Source: Colwellia sp. 12G3 (lineage in GTDB: Bacteria; Pseudomonadota; Gammaproteobacteria; Enterobacterales; Alteromonadaceae). Taken from it: DNA of 64,000 bases. The DNA lies in NCBI RefSeq assembly GCF_002836775.1, contig NZ_PJAQ01000066.1, positions 1 through 64,000 on the forward strand, read 5' to 3'. The translations under genes were made by a program, and so were the position numbers. Every line of letters starts with the position of its first letter. Positions within the stretch are counted from its first letter, which is position 1. Shown here piece after piece: positions 18,376-29,136 of this stretch. The notes beneath the pieces are model-generated. The model saw nothing but the letters and a program-made list of their open reading frames with translations. It made no database searches and was not told the origin of the DNA.

Positions 18376-20193
18376 GTGTTAGATAAATTAAGAAATGTGG
18401 CAATTATTGCTCACGTTGATCACGGAAAAACCACTTTAGTTGATAAGTTATTAGAACAGTCAGGTACGCTAGATGCGCGAGGCGGTCTAGAAGAACGTAC
18501 AATGGACTCAAACGATATCGAAAAAGAACGTGGTATCACAATCTTAGCTAAAAACACGGCTATTAACTGGAATGGCTACCGTGTAAATATCGTAGATACT
18601 CCTGGCCATGCTGATTTCGGTGGTGAAGTTGAGCGTGTAATGTCAATGGTAGATTCAGTTTTACTCATTGTTGATGCACAAGAAGGCCCTATGCCACAAA
18701 CGCGTTTCGTAACGAAAAAAGCGTTTGCTCAAGGTTTAAAACCAATTCTTGTAATTAACAAAGTTGATAAGCCTGGTTCTCGTCCTGATTGGGTTATGGA
18801 CCAAGTTTTTGAATTGTTTGATAACCTTGGTGCTACTGATGAACAGCTTGACTTTAAAGTTGTCTACGCTTCAGCAATCAATGGTTGGGCTTCGCTAGAA
18901 GAGGGCGTTACTGGTACCGACATGACGCCTTTATTTGATACTATTCTTAAAGAAGTTCCTCAACCAGATGCTGATCCAGAGGGTGCATTCCAAATGCAAA
19001 TCTCTCAGCTTGATTACAGCTCATACTTGGGCGTTATTGGTGTTGGTCGTATTACACGTGGTTCTGTTAAGCCAAACCAACAAGTAACTATACAACTAGC
19101 AAGCGGCGGCGTACATAACGCTAAAGTAGGTAAAGTATTCGGTTACTTAGGACTAGAGCGACTTGATATTGCTGAAGGTTTTGCTGGCGATATAATCGCA
19201 CTTACTGGTTTAGGTGAGTTAAAAATATCTGATACGGTTTGTTGTCCAACAGAAGTTGAAGGTTTACCTTTATTATCTGTTGATGAACCAACTATCAACA
19301 TGACTTTCCAAGTAAACACTTCACCATTTTGTGGTAAAGAAGGTAAGTTCGTTACTTCACGTAACATCAAAGACCGTTTAGAGAAAGAATTAATTCATAA
19401 CGTTGCTTTACGTGTTGAGCAACTTCAAGATGCTGATAAATTTAAAGTATCAGGTCGTGGTGAACTTCACTTAGGCATTTTGATTGAAAACATGCGTCGT
19501 GAAGGTTTTGAATTAGCGGTATCACGTCCAGAAGTTATTATTCGTGAAATTGATGGTCAACTACAAGAACCATATGAAAACGTAACAATTGATGTTGAAG
19601 AACAACATCAAGGCCCTATCATGGAAAAAATGGGTGTTCGTAAAGCTGAATTAACAGATATGGCACCAGATGGTACGGGTCGTATTCGTATGGATTTCAT
19701 CATGCCTAGCCGTGGTTTAATTGGTTTCCAAACTGAATTTATGACATTAACGTCAGGTTCTGGTTTGATTTACCATACATTCTTTGAATACGGACCTCAC
19801 AAGGGTGGCGAAATTGGCCAGCGTAAAAATGGTGTAATGGTTGCTAATGCAACTGGTAAGGCACTAACTAACGCTATCTTTAACTTACAATCTCGTGGTC
19901 GTATGTTAATTGGTCACGGTATTGATATTTATGAAGGTCAAATTATTGGTATTCATAGCCGTGATAACGATTTAACAGTAAACGCTCTTAAAGGTAAGCA
20001 GTTAACTAACGTTCGTTCATCAGGTACTGATGAAGCACAAACATTAACGCCACCAATTATTATGTCTTTAGAGCAAGCTTTAGAGTTCATTGATAACGAT
20101 GAATTAGTTGAAGTAACACCAGAAAGCATTCGTATACGTAAAAAATCATTGAAAGAGAATGATCGTAAACGCGAAGGTCGCGGTGTTAAATAA
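18376..20193 (+). CDS. typA: Ribosome-associated GTPase TypA/BipA
   Basis: A 605-residue translational GTPase of the EF-G/LepA superfamily that binds the 70S ribosome and supports 50S assembly, growth in the cold and stress responses. G1 is [10 protein letters not shown], the switch region holds ERGITI, G3 is DTPGHADF and G4 is [11 protein letters not shown]-like domains III and V and the BipA-specific C-terminal domain follow. Length and the [18 protein letters not shown] start match E. coli. The start codon is GTG at 18376. It is a single-gene unit with its own promoter and terminator. Confidence 0.97.
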   Translation: MLDKLRNVAIIAHVDHGKTTLVDKLLEQSGTLDARGGLEERTMDSNDIEKERGITILAKNTAINWNGYRVNIVDTPGHADFGGEVERVMSMVDSVLLIVDAQEGPMPQTRFVTKKAFAQGLKPILVINKVDKPGSRPDWVMDQVFELFDNLGATDEQLDFKVVYASAINGWASLEEGVTGTDMTPLFDTILKEVPQPDADPEGAFQMQISQLDYSSYLGVIGVGRITRGSVKPNQQVTIQLASGGVHNAKVGKVFGYLGLERLDIAEGFAGDIIALTGLGELKISDTVCCPTEVEGLPLLSVDEPTINMTFQVNTSPFCGKEGKFVTSRNIKDRLEKELIHNVALRVEQLQDADKFKVSGRGELHLGILIENMRREGFELAVSRPEVIIREIDGQLQEPYENVTIDVEEQHQGPIMEKMGVRKAELTDMAPDGTGRIRMDFIMPSRGLIGFQTEFMTLTSGSGLIYHTFFEYGPHKGGEIGQRKNGVMVANATGKALTNAIFNLQSRGRMLIGHGIDIYEGQIIGIHSRDNDLTVNALKGKQLTNVRSSGTDEAQTLTPPIIMSLEQALEFIDNDELVEVTPESIRIRKKSLKENDRKREGRGVK

Positions 20194-20223
20194 TTATTAA
20201 CTCACTTTTGTGAGTTGAAATTC

Positions 20224-20259
20224 AAAAGCGCCTATTACGTCAGTAATCGGCGCTTTTTT
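20224..20259 (+). terminator. Rho-independent terminator of typA
   Basis: AAAAGCGCC pairs with GGCGCTTTT around a 16-nt loop that itself holds TTAC/GTAA, ending in T6. A small AACTCAC/GTGAGTT hairpin (20199-20216) precedes it. From 20260 to 20538 I see nothing else recognisable. Confidence 0.85.
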
Positions 20260-20538
20260 GTATCTGTAACTAAGTGATAGTAAAGAAACACTGTAAAAAG
20301 AGCATAATTAGCTTGTAAGACATGTCTGCAATTGTCGTGAGTCTAATCACTGTAATTTTATTGGGGTTAAGGTAAGCAACTGTTTACTTGATCAAAAAAC
20401 AAAGTCTAAAGCTTTTATTAATATTTTGTTACTTGTTACGCAAAAATATCAAAGCAGGGAAAGGCTTTTGTAACTACGCTTAGTGACATTAAGAAGTAAG
20501 TAACGTACCGCTGTTTTTCAAACAAAAGGAATTGTATT

Positions 20539-20721
20539 ATGTCACCAGCACAATTAAAAAAACTTCAAGAGCTTAGTCAGGTTTTTAGTCAAGGTAAAGC
20601 GAACCCAAAACAAATTCAGCAGCTTTCTGCTTTGCTGGCACAAATCAATCTTAATAATGAAGAGGAGCAAGCGGCAAAAAGTGAGACAGTTAGTTTTATT
20701 GCCGCACCACGTTTTGGTTGA
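20539..20721 (+). CDS. Small conserved-looking protein of unknown function
   Basis: A 60-residue product beginning MSPAQLKKLQELSQVF. It is Q/L/A-rich, probably two amphipathic helices (4-20 and 25-37), with an acidic patch EEEQAA and the tail FIAAPRFG. An AAAGGAA ribosome site lies 9 nt before the ATG and the codon use matches its neighbours, which is why I call it. No family recognised. Confidence 0.6.
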   Translation: MSPAQLKKLQELSQVFSQGKANPKQIQQLSALLAQINLNNEEEQAAKSETVSFIAAPRFG

Positions 20722-20782
20722 TATTAATCTGTTTGCACTAAGCTGTTAACTTCCTCAATAACAGTTTATAACTTTAGTTGTA

Positions 20783-21007
20783 TCAACTATTATCTTGATA
20801 AGTTGCCGCATCGATTATTGACCATAAATGAAATATTCCAGCAATAATTGCTGGAATTACCATCCACCACAATGCATAACCCCCGACGCAGACAATAGCA
20901 AATATCAATGCTGCCATTAACCTACCTTGTACCAATTGCCCTAATCCAGGGAAAAAAACATTACATATAGCGGAAATTACATTGCCTGCAGAACCTTGAC
21001 TAGCCAT
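20783..21007 (-). CDS. Small two-helix membrane protein (TM2-like)
   Basis: A 74-residue protein with two hydrophobic helices (about 12-28 and 31-62) around a glycine-rich FFPGLGQLVQGR turn, the pattern of TM2/YqaE-like small membrane proteins. A good ribosome site (GGAGT) sits 7 nt upstream of its ATG on the minus strand. Function unknown; it probably acts alone between convergent and divergent neighbours. Confidence 0.7.
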   Translation of the reverse strand: MASQGSAGNVISAICNVFFPGLGQLVQGRLMAALIFAIVCVGGYALWWMVIPAIIAGIFHLWSIIDAATYQDNS

Positions 21008-21075
21008 TAGTCACTCCAAATTTAATTTATGAACACCAGCATAAGCTAGCTTATTAATGTGCCCTATCTTAATAT

Positions 21076-22014
21076 ATGTACTATCTTAGCGAAATCAGTA
21101 AATTGTTAACAAATATGAGTTTATTCAAAGAAACATTAATTAGTAAATTATGGCAAGAACATAACGGGCTATTATTTTATTTTATTCGCCGTGTTAAACG
21201 CGAACAAATACAAGTTGTCGCAGGTTATTTATCCTATGTTTGCTTAATGTCTTTAGTGCCATTGATTGTTGTTATGTTCTCGGTCATGACAGCATTTCCT
21301 CTGTTTTCGGAATTACAGGATAGTATCGAGCAATTTGTTTATCAAAATTTTGTACCTTCAGCAGGGGATGTTCTTCAGCAATATTTAACCGGCTTTGTTG
21401 ATAATGCCTCTAAAATGTCGGCAGTCGCAATCTCATTTTTGTTCGTTGCGGCTCTGCTATTGATTTCATCTATTGATACTACCTTTAATAAAATTTGGCG
21501 GGTAACAGATAAGCGACGGAGTATTACGTCGTTTGCTATGTATTGGATGGTATTAACGCTTGGACCTATATTAGTAGGTGCTAGTATTGCCTTATCTTCC
21601 TATATCGTTTCACTTGTTGCAGTTGATGAGTATGATGTATTAGGCCTATTTGATATATTCTTACGTTTACTGCCATTACTTTCTTCTATTATTGCCTTTA
21701 TTATTCTTTATATCGCAGTACCTAATAAAGCAGTACCGTTCAAATTTGCCTTATCTGGTGCCATTGTTGCTGGTGTTTTATTTGAACTGGCTAAAAAAGC
21801 TTTTGCCTTATATATAACGGCTTTTCCTTCTTATCAAGTGATCTATGGAGCACTCGCTGCTATTCCTATTATATTTTTGTGGGTTTATGTGTCTTGGCTT
21901 ATTGTGCTTACCGGTGCATTAATAACGGTATCATTACAAGAATATGCAATATTGAAAGAGCAAAAGACAAAAGAGTGTAATAGACCTCAAGAAAAAGATG
22001 AGCAAACACAATGA
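21076..22014 (+). CDS. YihY/BrkB-family inner membrane protein
   Basis: A 312-residue polytopic membrane protein with about six membrane segments between 45 and 290. It carries the family hallmarks [18 protein letters not shown] near the start and FNKIWRV in the middle, and ends in a charged cytoplasmic tail ([17 protein letters not shown]). The family used to be called ribonuclease BN by mistake; its role is not established. The start is uncertain: the ATG at 21115 (MSLFKET) is an alternative and neither has a strong ribosome site. Its stop overlaps the dtd start (ATGA), so they are coupled. Confidence 0.87.
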   Translation: MYYLSEISKLLTNMSLFKETLISKLWQEHNGLLFYFIRRVKREQIQVVAGYLSYVCLMSLVPLIVVMFSVMTAFPLFSELQDSIEQFVYQNFVPSAGDVLQQYLTGFVDNASKMSAVAISFLFVAALLLISSIDTTFNKIWRVTDKRRSITSFAMYWMVLTLGPILVGASIALSSYIVSLVAVDEYDVLGLFDIFLRLLPLLSSIIAFIILYIAVPNKAVPFKFALSGAIVAGVLFELAKKAFALYITAFPSYQVIYGALAAIPIIFLWVYVSWLIVLTGALITVSLQEYAILKEQKTKECNRPQEKDEQTQ

Positions 22015-22448
22015 TTGCACTAATACAACGCGTTAGCCAGGCAAGTGTCACTGTCGATGAAAAAATTATTGGCCAAATCGGCAAGGGCTTATTAGTATTT
22101 CTTGCCATTGAGCCCTTAGATACAGAACAAAAAGCAAAGCGATTAGCTGAGCGTGTTGCAGGCTATCGTATATTTAATGATGAAAATGACAAGATGAACT
22201 TAAACGTTAAACAAGCGGGTGGCGAAATTTTAGTTATTTCACAATTTACTTTGGCTGCCGACACATCAAGCGGCATGCGCCCCAGCTTTACCTCGGCGGC
22301 AAAACCCGAATTTAGCAATCATTTATATCAGTATTTTATTCGGCAATTAAGGGATAAAGGTTTTGAAATACCAACAGGAGAGTTTGGTGCTGACATGCAG
22401 GTCGCTTTAATTAACGATGGCCCCGTTACTTTTACCTTAACAATCTAA
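22011..22448 (+). CDS. dtd: D-aminoacyl-tRNA deacylase
   Basis: A 145-residue cytoplasmic enzyme that hydrolyses D-amino acids (and glycine mischarged on tRNA-Ala) from tRNA. Both active-site signatures are present: SQFTLAAD (about 79-86) and the cis-Gly-Pro motif NDGPVTF near the C-terminus. Length matches E. coli Dtd (145). ATGA overlap with the yihY-like gene. A yihY-dtd pairing is also seen in E. coli. Confidence 0.96.
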   Translation: MIALIQRVSQASVTVDEKIIGQIGKGLLVFLAIEPLDTEQKAKRLAERVAGYRIFNDENDKMNLNVKQAGGEILVISQFTLAADTSSGMRPSFTSAAKPEFSNHLYQYFIRQLRDKGFEIPTGEFGADMQVALINDGPVTFTLTI

Positions 22449-22507
22449 CCCGCAAGAGACTGTTTATTTTTTAGCTAATTAAACTATCTCTTTTACTTTA
22501 GTGGTGT

Positions 22508-22513
22508 TATAAT
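22508..22513 (+). promoter_or_regulatory. -10 box of the spc operon
   Basis: TATAAT followed by the GC-rich CTCGCGCCC, about 170 nt before rplN. The -35 is poorly conserved. The leader between 22520 and 22683 contains a weak AAGGC...GCCTT hairpin and no gene. Confidence 0.5.
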
Positions 22514-22683
22514 CTCGCGCCCATTAAGTTTGAGTTGAGACTGTAAAGTCTAAATTCTAAACAAGATGGGGGTCTTTCAAAAGGCAGTGACGGGTCAATT
22601 TTCGGCCTTAAATTTTATATTATCTTATTGTTTATCTTGCGTTTAGCAAGGTTTAGAAAAAAGATAACAATGGAGCAAAATCA

Positions 22684-23052
22684 ATGATCCAAATGCAATC
22701 ACAGCTGAATGTTGCTGATAACAGTGGCGCTAAGCGTGTTCAATGTATAAAGGTTCTTGGTGGCTCGCACCGTCGCTATGCACGCATTGGTGATATCATC
22801 AAAGTTGCCGTAAAGGAAGCAAGTCCTCGCGGTAAAGTAAAAAAAGGTGATGTTCACACTGCGGTAGTGGTGCGCACTAAGAAAGGTGTTCGTCGTACAG
22901 ATGGTTCTGCTATCCGTTTTGACGAAAACGCGGCTGTAATGTTAAACGCTAACTTACAACCAATTGGTACTCGTATTTTCGGGCCTGTGACACGTGAACT
23001 TCGTAATGAAAAATTTATGAAGATCGTATCATTAGCACCAGAAGTACTATAA
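22684..23052 (+). CDS. rplN: 50S ribosomal protein L14
   Basis: A 122-residue protein whose start ([19 protein letters not shown]) and signature [18 protein letters not shown] are near-identical to E. coli L14, which sits at the 50S interface near helix 95 and contacts L19. First gene of the spc operon. It is notable that rpsQ and the rest of the S10 operon are not upstream; dtd is there instead. Confidence 0.98.
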   Translation: MIQMQSQLNVADNSGAKRVQCIKVLGGSHRRYARIGDIIKVAVKEASPRGKVKKGDVHTAVVVRTKKGVRRTDGSAIRFDENAAVMLNANLQPIGTRIFGPVTRELRNEKFMKIVSLAPEVL

Positions 23053-23064
23053 GGAGTCACGATA

Positions 23065-23379
23065 ATGGCATCTAAAATTCGTCGTGATGATGAAGTAATT
23101 ATACTTGCAGGTAAAGACAAGGGCAAAACTGGTAAAGTTACCAAAGTGCTTGTTGAAGACGGCAAAGTATTCGTAGAAGGTATTAACCTAATCAAGAAAC
23201 ACACTAAGCCTGTACCTCAGTTACAGCAGCCTGGTGGGATTATTGAAAAAGAAGCACCTTTACAAGTTTCCAACGTAGCGATACTTAACTCAGCAACGGG
23301 TAAAGCAGATCGTGTTGGTTTTAGAATTGAAGACGGCAAAAAAGTACGTTTTTTCAAATCTAATAACGAATTAATTTAA
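23065..23379 (+). CDS. rplX: 50S ribosomal protein L24
   Basis: 104 residues with the KOW motif ([21 protein letters not shown]) at 8-28. It is an assembly initiator that binds the 5' end of 23S rRNA. It lies 12 bp after rplN, with an AAGGAGT ribosome site. Confidence 0.97.
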   Translation: MASKIRRDDEVIILAGKDKGKTGKVTKVLVEDGKVFVEGINLIKKHTKPVPQLQQPGGIIEKEAPLQVSNVAILNSATGKADRVGFRIEDGKKVRFFKSNNELI

Positions 23380-23391
23380 TTGGAGTAAACG

Positions 23392-23937
23392 ATGGCGAAA
23401 CTGCATGATTTATATAAAGATACAGTTGTAGCTGAATTGCAAAAGCAATTTGGTTATAAAAGTGTCATGCAAGTCCCTCGGATTGAAAAGATCACCCTTA
23501 ACATGGGTGTTGGTGAAGCTATTTCTGATAAAAAAGTTTTAGAACACGCCACAAATGATCTTACTGCAATCTCAGGGCAAAAGCCGATCACGACAGTAGC
23601 ACGCAAATCAGTTGCGGGCTTCAAAATTCGTGAAGGCTACCCTATTGGTACGAAAGTAACTCTACGCGGCGAACGTATGTGGGAATTTTTAGAGCGTTTA
23701 ATCTCTATCTCTATTCCTCGTATCCGTGACTTCCGTGGCTTAAATCCTAAGTCATTCGATGGTCGTGGTAACTACAGCATGGGCGTTCGTGAGCAAATCA
23801 TCTTTCCTGAAATCGAATACGATAAAATCGATAAGATTCGCGGATTAGATATCACTATTACTACTAGCGCGAAAGATAACGAAGAAGGACTAGCTTTATT
23901 GTCTGCCTTCGAATTCCCGTTCAAGAAGAAGGTGTAG
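23392..23937 (+). CDS. rplE: 50S ribosomal protein L5
   Basis: 181 residues (E. coli 179), beginning [13 protein letters not shown], with the 5S rRNA-binding core [10 protein letters not shown] and [11 protein letters not shown]5 joins 5S rRNA in the central protuberance. In E. coli, S8 represses the spc operon at the rplX-rplE junction; the sequence here (TTGGAGTAAACGATGGCG) is similar, so the same control is plausible. Confidence 0.97.
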   Translation: MAKLHDLYKDTVVAELQKQFGYKSVMQVPRIEKITLNMGVGEAISDKKVLEHATNDLTAISGQKPITTVARKSVAGFKIREGYPIGTKVTLRGERMWEFLERLISISIPRIRDFRGLNPKSFDGRGNYSMGVREQIIFPEIEYDKIDKIRGLDITITTSAKDNEEGLALLSAFEFPFKKKV

Positions 23938-23941
23938 AGTT

Positions 23942-24247
23942 ATGGCTAAAACGTCAATGAAAGCTCGTGAAGCTAAAAGAACCAAGTTAGTAGCACAATA
24001 TGCTGAAAAGCGTGCTGCATTAAAAGCAATCATTTCTAGTGCAGACTCTTCTGAAGAAGCTCGCTGGGAAGCTGTATTGAAACTTCAAAGTTTACCTCGT
24101 GATTCGAGCAGTAGTCGTCAACGTAACCGTTGTAACATTACTGGACGTCCACATGGTTTCTTACGCAAATTTGGTTTGAGCCGTATTAAATTACGCGAAA
24201 CTATGATGCGTGGTGAAGTTCCAGGTCTGAAGAAAGCTAGTTGGTAA
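23942..24247 (+). CDS. rpsN: 30S ribosomal protein S14
   Basis: 101 residues, the long zinc-free form of S14 (no CxxC pairs), ending [11 protein letters not shown] as in E. coli. It is a head protein of the 30S subunit. It begins 4 bp after the rplE stop. Confidence 0.97.
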   Translation: MAKTSMKAREAKRTKLVAQYAEKRAALKAIISSADSSEEARWEAVLKLQSLPRDSSSSRQRNRCNITGRPHGFLRKFGLSRIKLRETMMRGEVPGLKKASW

Positions 24248-24260
24248 TTCACGGGAGTAA

Positions 24261-24656
24261 ATGGTTATGATGACTGATCCTATCGCGGACATGTTTACAC
24301 GCATCCGCAACGGTCAAACTGCAGCAAAAGTTGCAGTACAAATGCCATCTTCAAAAGTTAAAGTTGCAATTGCTACTTTACTTAAAGAAGAAGGTTATAT
24401 TTCAGAGTTTTCAGTATCAGGTGATGTAAAACCTGAACTAGCTGTTACTTTAAAATATTTTGAAGGCAAAGAAGTAATTGAAAAGATCAAACGTGTTTCA
24501 CGTCCTGGTCTTCGTATATACAAAAGCTGTGATGAACTTCCTAAAGTTCTTGCAGGTATGGGTATTGCGATCATTTCGACTTCTAAAGGTTTGATGACGG
24601 ATCGCGCCGCTCGCAATGCGGGTATTGGCGGTGAAGTTCTTGGTTTCGTAGAGTAA
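24261..24656 (+). CDS. rpsH: 30S ribosomal protein S8
   Basis: 131 residues with the N-terminal [14 protein letters not shown] and C-terminal [20 protein letters not shown] motifs. It binds 16S helix 21 and, in E. coli, acts as the spc operon translational repressor. The ATG at 24261, with GGGAG upstream, gives MVMMTDP; a start at 24267 or 24270 would shorten it by two or three residues. Confidence 0.97.
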   Translation: MVMMTDPIADMFTRIRNGQTAAKVAVQMPSSKVKVAIATLLKEEGYISEFSVSGDVKPELAVTLKYFEGKEVIEKIKRVSRPGLRIYKSCDELPKVLAGMGIAIISTSKGLMTDRAARNAGIGGEVLGFVE

Positions 24657-24666
24657 GGAGAATAAT

Positions 24667-25200
24667 ATGTCTCGTGTTGCAAAAGCACCTGTCGTTGTTC
24701 CTGCTGGCGTTACCATTACGTTATCAGGTCAAGACATTACAGTTAAAGGTCCAGTAGGCGAATTATCTCGCACGATCCATAGTGACGTTGTTGTTTCTCA
24801 AGAAGAAAACAACCTCATTACTAATATCGTTGCTGATGTTAAAGGCGCTTGGGCTCAAGCCGGTACTACACGTGCTTTAATCAATAATATGGTTGAAGGT
24901 GTTAGTAAAGGTTTCGAAAAGAAATTAGTTTTACAAGGTGTTGGTTACCGTGCCAAAGCTGCGGGTAAATCATTAGATTTATCTTTAGGTTTTTCACACC
25001 CAATTAAACACGAAATTCCTGAAGGAATTACTTGTGAAACTCCTAGCCAAACTGAAATTACACTGAAAGGTTGTGATAAGCATTTAGTTGGCCAAACCGC
25101 TGCGAACATTCGTGCATACCGTAAACCTGAGCCTTATAAAGGTAAAGGTGTTCGTTATGTTGATGAATACGTTCGTCGTAAAGAAGCTAAGAAGAAGTAG
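24667..25200 (+). CDS. rplF: 50S ribosomal protein L6
   Basis: 177 residues, matching E. coli L6 in length, with the duplicated L6 fold and the closing signature [14 protein letters not shown]. It binds near the GTPase centre and sarcin-ricin loop. AAGGAG lies 7 nt before the ATG. Confidence 0.97.
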   Translation: MSRVAKAPVVVPAGVTITLSGQDITVKGPVGELSRTIHSDVVVSQEENNLITNIVADVKGAWAQAGTTRALINNMVEGVSKGFEKKLVLQGVGYRAKAAGKSLDLSLGFSHPIKHEIPEGITCETPSQTEITLKGCDKHLVGQTAANIRAYRKPEPYKGKGVRYVDEYVRRKEAKKK

Positions 25201-25209
25201 GGTAACACT

Positions 25210-25563
25210 ATGGATAAGAGAACATCTCGTTTGCGCCGCGCTAAACGCGCTCGTGCAAAAATTAGCGAGTTGGGTGCGAATCGTTTAGTTGTATTCCGTA
25301 CTCCTCGTCACATTTACGCTCAATTGATCGCTCCTACTGGATCTGAAGTAATTGCATCTGCATCTACTTTAGAAAAAGAGCTTAGTGCTGATATTGAAAA
25401 AACAGGTAATGTTGCAGCAGCAACTGCAGTAGGTAAAGCAATAGCTGAACGTGCTGTAGCAAAAGGTATCACTAAGATAGCTTTTGATCGCTCTGGTTTC
25501 CTTTACCACGGTCGCGTAAAAGCGTTAGCAGAAGCAGCTCGTGAAGCTGGCCTTCAGTTCTAA
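25210..25563 (+). CDS. rplR: 50S ribosomal protein L18
   Basis: 117 residues, beginning [15 protein letters not shown] with the basic 5S-binding N-terminus and ending [17 protein letters not shown], as in E. coli. It carries 5S rRNA together with L5 and L25. Confidence 0.97.
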   Translation: MDKRTSRLRRAKRARAKISELGANRLVVFRTPRHIYAQLIAPTGSEVIASASTLEKELSADIEKTGNVAAATAVGKAIAERAVAKGITKIAFDRSGFLYHGRVKALAEAAREAGLQF

Positions 25564-25572
25564 GGGTTTATA

Positions 25573-26082
25573 ATGGCTAATCATAATCAAGAAAACTCAC
25601 AACAAAGTGATATGGCTGAAAAGCTAATCGCAGTTAACCGCGTTTCAAAAGTGGTTAAAGGTGGTCGTATTTTCAGTTTTACTGCACTAACAGTAGTTGG
25701 TGACGGTAACGGTCGTGTTGGTTTTGGCTACGGTAAAGCACGTGAAGTGCCTGCTGCAATCCAAAAAGCAATGGAAAAAGCACACCGTAACATAGTAAAT
25801 GTAGACCTGAAGGGTACAACTCTTCAGCATGTCATCACTGGCAAGCACTCTGGTTCTAAAGTTTACATGCAACCAGCTTCTGAAGGTACAGGCATCATCG
25901 CCGGTGGCGCTATGCGTGCAGTACTTGAAGTTGCAGGCGTTCAGAACGTATTGTCAAAAGCATACGGTTCTACTAACCCAATCAACGTAGTTCGCGCTAC
26001 TGTTTCAGCTTTAGTGAATATGCATTCACCAAAGGGTGTTGCAGCTAAACGTGGCAAAACCGTTGCAGAAATTTTGGGGTAA
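25573..26082 (+). CDS. rpsE: 30S ribosomal protein S5
   Basis: 169 residues with the double-stranded RNA-binding N-domain ([20 protein letters not shown]) and the C-domain [17 protein letters not shown] equivalent ([15 protein letters not shown]). It sits near the mRNA entry and decoding region; changes in its N-loop (about 20-32) give spectinomycin resistance in E. coli. The N-terminus ([12 protein letters not shown]) is slightly longer than in E. coli. Confidence 0.97.
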   Translation: MANHNQENSQQSDMAEKLIAVNRVSKVVKGGRIFSFTALTVVGDGNGRVGFGYGKAREVPAAIQKAMEKAHRNIVNVDLKGTTLQHVITGKHSGSKVYMQPASEGTGIIAGGAMRAVLEVAGVQNVLSKAYGSTNPINVVRATVSALVNMHSPKGVAAKRGKTVAEILG

Positions 26083-26088
26083 TTGAGA

Positions 26089-26268
26089 ATGTCTAAAACA
26101 GTTAAAGTAACTCAACTAAAAAGTTCTATCGGTCGTTTACCGAAGCATAGAGCTACATTAAGAGGCCTTGGTCTACGTCGTATCAATCATACAGTCGAGT
26201 TAGAAGATACTCCATCTGTACGTGGTATGATTAACAAGGTTTACTATATGGTTAAGGTAGAGGATTAA
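26089..26268 (+). CDS. rpmD: 50S ribosomal protein L30
   Basis: 59 residues ([20 protein letters not shown]), matching E. coli length. I chose the ATG at 26089; the TTG two codons earlier would abut the rpsE stop and is not needed. The short form without an extension is typical of bacteria. Confidence 0.95.
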   Translation: MSKTVKVTQLKSSIGRLPKHRATLRGLGLRRINHTVELEDTPSVRGMINKVYYMVKVED

Positions 26269-26270
26269 TT

Positions 26271-26705
26271 ATGCATTTAAATACTTTATCCCCTGCACCG
26301 GGATCTCACAAAGCTAGAAAACGCTGTGGTCGTGGTATTGGTTCAGGCATCGGTAAAACTGGTGGTCGTGGTCATAAAGGTCAGAAGTCTCGTTCTGGCG
26401 GTAGTGTACGTCCAGGTTTTGAAGGTGGTCAGATGCCATTGAAACAACGTTTACCTAAATTTGGTTTTACTTCACGTAAATCTTTAGTTCGCGCTGAAGT
26501 TCGTTTACATGAATTGAATCTTGTTACAGGTGATGTTGTTGATATTCACGCACTTAAAGACGCTGGCCTTATTACTCGTAATATCATAGCTGTTAAAGTT
26601 ATGTTATCGGGCGAAATTACTCGTCCAATTACTTTACGTGGAATTTCGGTAACTAAAGGCGCACAAGCAGCTATTGAAGCTGCTGGTGGCAAAATAGAGG
26701 AATAA
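26271..26705 (+). CDS. rplO: 50S ribosomal protein L15
   Basis: 144 residues, with the glycine/basic-rich N-terminal extension ([20 protein letters not shown]) that threads into 23S rRNA, and a globular C-domain. Two bases separate it from rpmD. Confidence 0.97.
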   Translation: MHLNTLSPAPGSHKARKRCGRGIGSGIGKTGGRGHKGQKSRSGGSVRPGFEGGQMPLKQRLPKFGFTSRKSLVRAEVRLHELNLVTGDVVDIHALKDAGLITRNIIAVKVMLSGEITRPITLRGISVTKGAQAAIEAAGGKIEE

Positions 26706-26711
26706 TACACA

Positions 26712-28049
26712 ATGGCTACACCAGGAACGGCTACTTCACAAGGTAGTAAAGGCGCAGGCGGTTTGTCTGAGCTAAAACAAAGATTATGGTTCGTATTCGT
26801 CGCCTTAGTTGTGCTTCGTTTAGGGTCTTTTGTGCCAATCCCTGGTATTGACGCCGCTGTATTAGCTCAGTTCTTTGAACAACAAAAGGGCACCATTGTA
26901 GAGATGTTTAACATGTTCTCCGGTGGTGCACTTGAGCGAGCCTCAGTATTGGCACTTGGTATTATGCCGTACATCTCAGCTTCGATTATTATGCAATTGC
27001 TTACTGTGGTTCATCCCGCAATGGCAGAGCTTAAGAAAGAAGGTGAAGCTGGACGACGTAAAATCAGTCAATACACACGCTACGGCACTTTAGTTCTAGC
27101 AACAGTACAAGCGATAGCGATTGCCAGAAGTTTACCGGATATGATGCAAGGTCTTGTTATAAACGCAGGCTTTGGATTCTATTTCACCGCAGTTATTAGT
27201 TTGATTACCGGCACCATGTTTTTAATGTGGTTAGGTGAACAGATTACTGAACGTGGTATTGGTAATGGTATTTCGATTATCATTTTTGCTGGTATTGTTG
27301 CTGGCATGCCATCAGCAGTTGGTCAAACAGCTGAAATGGCGCGTCAAGGTGAAATACACCTACTAGTATTATTGCTTATAGGCGTTGTGGTATTTGCAGT
27401 AACTTTCTTAGTAGTATTTGTGGAACGTGGTCAACGACGTATTGTTGTTAACTACGCTAAACGTCAGCAAGGCCGTAAGGTTTTTGCAGCGCAAAGCACA
27501 CATTTACCTCTGAAAGTGAATATGGCGGGTGTTATACCGCCTATCTTTGCCTCAAGTTTAATCTTGTTTCCAGGCACGCTTGCGAGCTGGTTTGGTCAAG
27601 GTGACGGCCCCGTTGCTGATTTCTTACAAGGTGTTTCAGGAGCTATGTCTCCAGGACAACCTTTATATGTAATGATGTTAGCGGCAGCAATTATATTTTT
27701 CTGCTTCTTTTACACGGCTCTTGTTTTCAATCCGCGTGAAACAGCAGATAACTTGAAAAAGTCAGGTGCATTCATTCCAGGGATTCGTCCGGGTGAACAA
27801 ACATCCAAATATATAGATAAAGTCATGACACGTTTAACCCTAGCGGGTGCTGCGTACATTACCTTTGTCTGTTTGGTTCCACAGTTTATGATCATGGCAT
27901 GGGACGTACAGTTCTATTTCGGCGGGACATCTTTATTGATTATCGTGGTTGTGATTATGGACTTTATGGCACAAGTACAAACGCATATGATGTCTCATCA
28001 ATATGACAATGTACTTAAAAAAGCGAACTTAAAAGGTTATGGTCGTTAG
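26712..28049 (+). CDS. secY: Protein translocase subunit SecY
   Basis: The 445-residue channel of the SecYEG translocon, with ten predicted membrane segments. Recognisable parts are the TM2 plug region after [21 protein letters not shown], the cytoplasmic ribosome/SecA loops ([14 protein letters not shown]) and the C-terminal tail ending GYGR. As in E. coli, it is in the spc operon between rplO and rpmJ. Confidence 0.98.
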   Translation: MATPGTATSQGSKGAGGLSELKQRLWFVFVALVVLRLGSFVPIPGIDAAVLAQFFEQQKGTIVEMFNMFSGGALERASVLALGIMPYISASIIMQLLTVVHPAMAELKKEGEAGRRKISQYTRYGTLVLATVQAIAIARSLPDMMQGLVINAGFGFYFTAVISLITGTMFLMWLGEQITERGIGNGISIIIFAGIVAGMPSAVGQTAEMARQGEIHLLVLLLIGVVVFAVTFLVVFVERGQRRIVVNYAKRQQGRKVFAAQSTHLPLKVNMAGVIPPIFASSLILFPGTLASWFGQGDGPVADFLQGVSGAMSPGQPLYVMMLAAAIIFFCFFYTALVFNPRETADNLKKSGAFIPGIRPGEQTSKYIDKVMTRLTLAGAAYITFVCLVPQFMIMAWDVQFYFGGTSLLIIVVVIMDFMAQVQTHMMSHQYDNVLKKANLKGYGR

Positions 28050-28079
28050 ACCGAACTAATTTAGTTAACGGAGTATAAA

Positions 28080-28193
28080 ATGAAAGTACGTGCATCCGTA
28101 AAAAAGATTTGTCGTAATTGTAAAGTGGTTAAGCGTAAAGGCGTAATTCGCGTCCTTTGTGAAGAGCCAAAGCACAAACAAAGACAAGGTTAA
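28080..28193 (+). CDS. rpmJ: 50S ribosomal protein L36
   Basis: A 37-residue zinc-ribbon protein beginning [20 protein letters not shown]. The ligand set Cys11, Cys14, Cys27 and His32 is intact, so this is the zinc-binding (C+) form. It closes the spc operon, as in E. coli. The ribosome site is ACGGAG. Confidence 0.97.
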   Translation: MKVRASVKKICRNCKVVKRKGVIRVLCEEPKHKQRQG

Positions 28194-28246
28194 GCTTAGC
28201 TTTTAATCTATAATCTTTTAGAAGTGGCATTATGTAGATTAGTCTG

Positions 28247-28252
28247 TATAAT
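28247..28252 (+). promoter_or_regulatory. -10 box of the alpha operon
   Basis: TATAAT with discriminator GCCGC lies in the 150-bp gap between rpmJ and rpsM. The -35 is weak. It gives a leader of about 85 nt that contains the S4 target element. Confidence 0.5.
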
Positions 28253-28271
28253 GCCGCTTTGATTTGCAGAA

Positions 28272-28356
28272 AAAGAGAATGGTTGGGTATCCTAACGGGC
28301 TTTCCAACCAAAGTAATTTTAATTATAAATAGGAGATGTGATTAGTGGCCCGTATC
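28272..28356 (+). ncRNA. Alpha-operon S4-binding leader (Alpha_RBS-type pseudoknot)
   Basis: The leader just before rpsM has a GGTTGG...CCAACC stem around GTATCCTAACGGGCTTT, then AATAGGAGATG and the GTG start. The GTATCCT and ACGGGCTTT blocks, the AT-rich linker and the GTGGCCCGTAT start match the E. coli alpha-operon mRNA pseudoknot, to which S4 binds to repress rpsM, rpsK, rpsD and rplQ translation. The call is from memory of that element; a covariance-model search would settle it. Confidence 0.8.
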
Positions 28357-28701
28357 GCTGGCATTAACATCCCTGATCGTAAGCATGCAGTAATCGCCAT
28401 TACTGCGATTTACGGTATCGGAGCTACACGTGCGAAAGCAATTTGTGCAGCTACTGGTATTGCTGAATCAACGAAGATCAGTGAATTAGACGAAGCAAAG
28501 ATAGATTTGCTACGCGCTGAAGTGGATAAATTTACCGTTGAAGGTGATTTACGCCGTGAAGTTTCAATGAACATTAAACGTCTTATGGATTTAGGTTGTT
28601 ACCGTGGCATTCGCCATCGTCGCAGTCTTCCTCTACGTGGTCAACGCACTAAAACAAATGCGCGTACCCGTAAAGGTCCTCGTAAGCCAATTAAGAAGTA
28701 A
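28345..28701 (+). CDS. rpsM: 30S ribosomal protein S13
   Basis: 118 residues, beginning (V/M)[14 protein letters not shown], with the helix-two-turn-helix and basic tail [18 protein letters not shown] that contacts the P-site. The start codon is GTG at 28345, inside the S4 regulatory structure, with AGGAG 9 nt upstream; a GTG at this place is conserved in E. coli. Confidence 0.97.
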   Translation: MARIAGINIPDRKHAVIAITAIYGIGATRAKAICAATGIAESTKISELDEAKIDLLRAEVDKFTVEGDLRREVSMNIKRLMDLGCYRGIRHRRSLPLRGQRTKTNARTRKGPRKPIKK

Positions 28702-28714
28702 GAGGAACTAGACA

Positions 28715-29104
28715 ATGGCTAAAACACCAGTTCGTACGCGTAAACGCGTAAAAAAACAAGTTGCTGATGGCATGGCTCATATCCATGCTTCTTTCAACAA
28801 CACAATCGTGACTCTTACAGACCGTCAAGGTAATGCGTTATCTTGGGCGACTGCCGGTGGTTCAGGTTTCCGTGGTTCACGTAAATCAACTCCGTTCGCT
28901 GCGCAAGTAGCTGCAGATCGCGCAGGCGCTGTTGCAAAAGAGTTTGGCTTGAAGAATATTGAAGTGTTCGTAAAAGGTCCAGGTCCAGGTCGTGAATCTG
29001 CTATCCGTGCCTTAAATGCTGCTGGTTTTAAAATCACCAACATTACTGACGTAACACCTATTCCTCATAATGGTTGTCGTCCTCCGAAGAAACGTCGCGT
29101 TTAA
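28715..29104 (+). CDS. rpsK: 30S ribosomal protein S11
   Basis: 129 residues, with [22 protein letters not shown] and the C-terminal [13 protein letters not shown] typical of S11, a platform protein near the mRNA exit. Second gene of the alpha operon. Confidence 0.98.
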   Translation: MAKTPVRTRKRVKKQVADGMAHIHASFNNTIVTLTDRQGNALSWATAGGSGFRGSRKSTPFAAQVAADRAGAVAKEFGLKNIEVFVKGPGPGRESAIRALNAAGFKITNITDVTPIPHNGCRPPKKRRV

Positions 29105-29136
29105 GCGCTTTTTTTTAGGATAGTTGGAGAAAGAAA

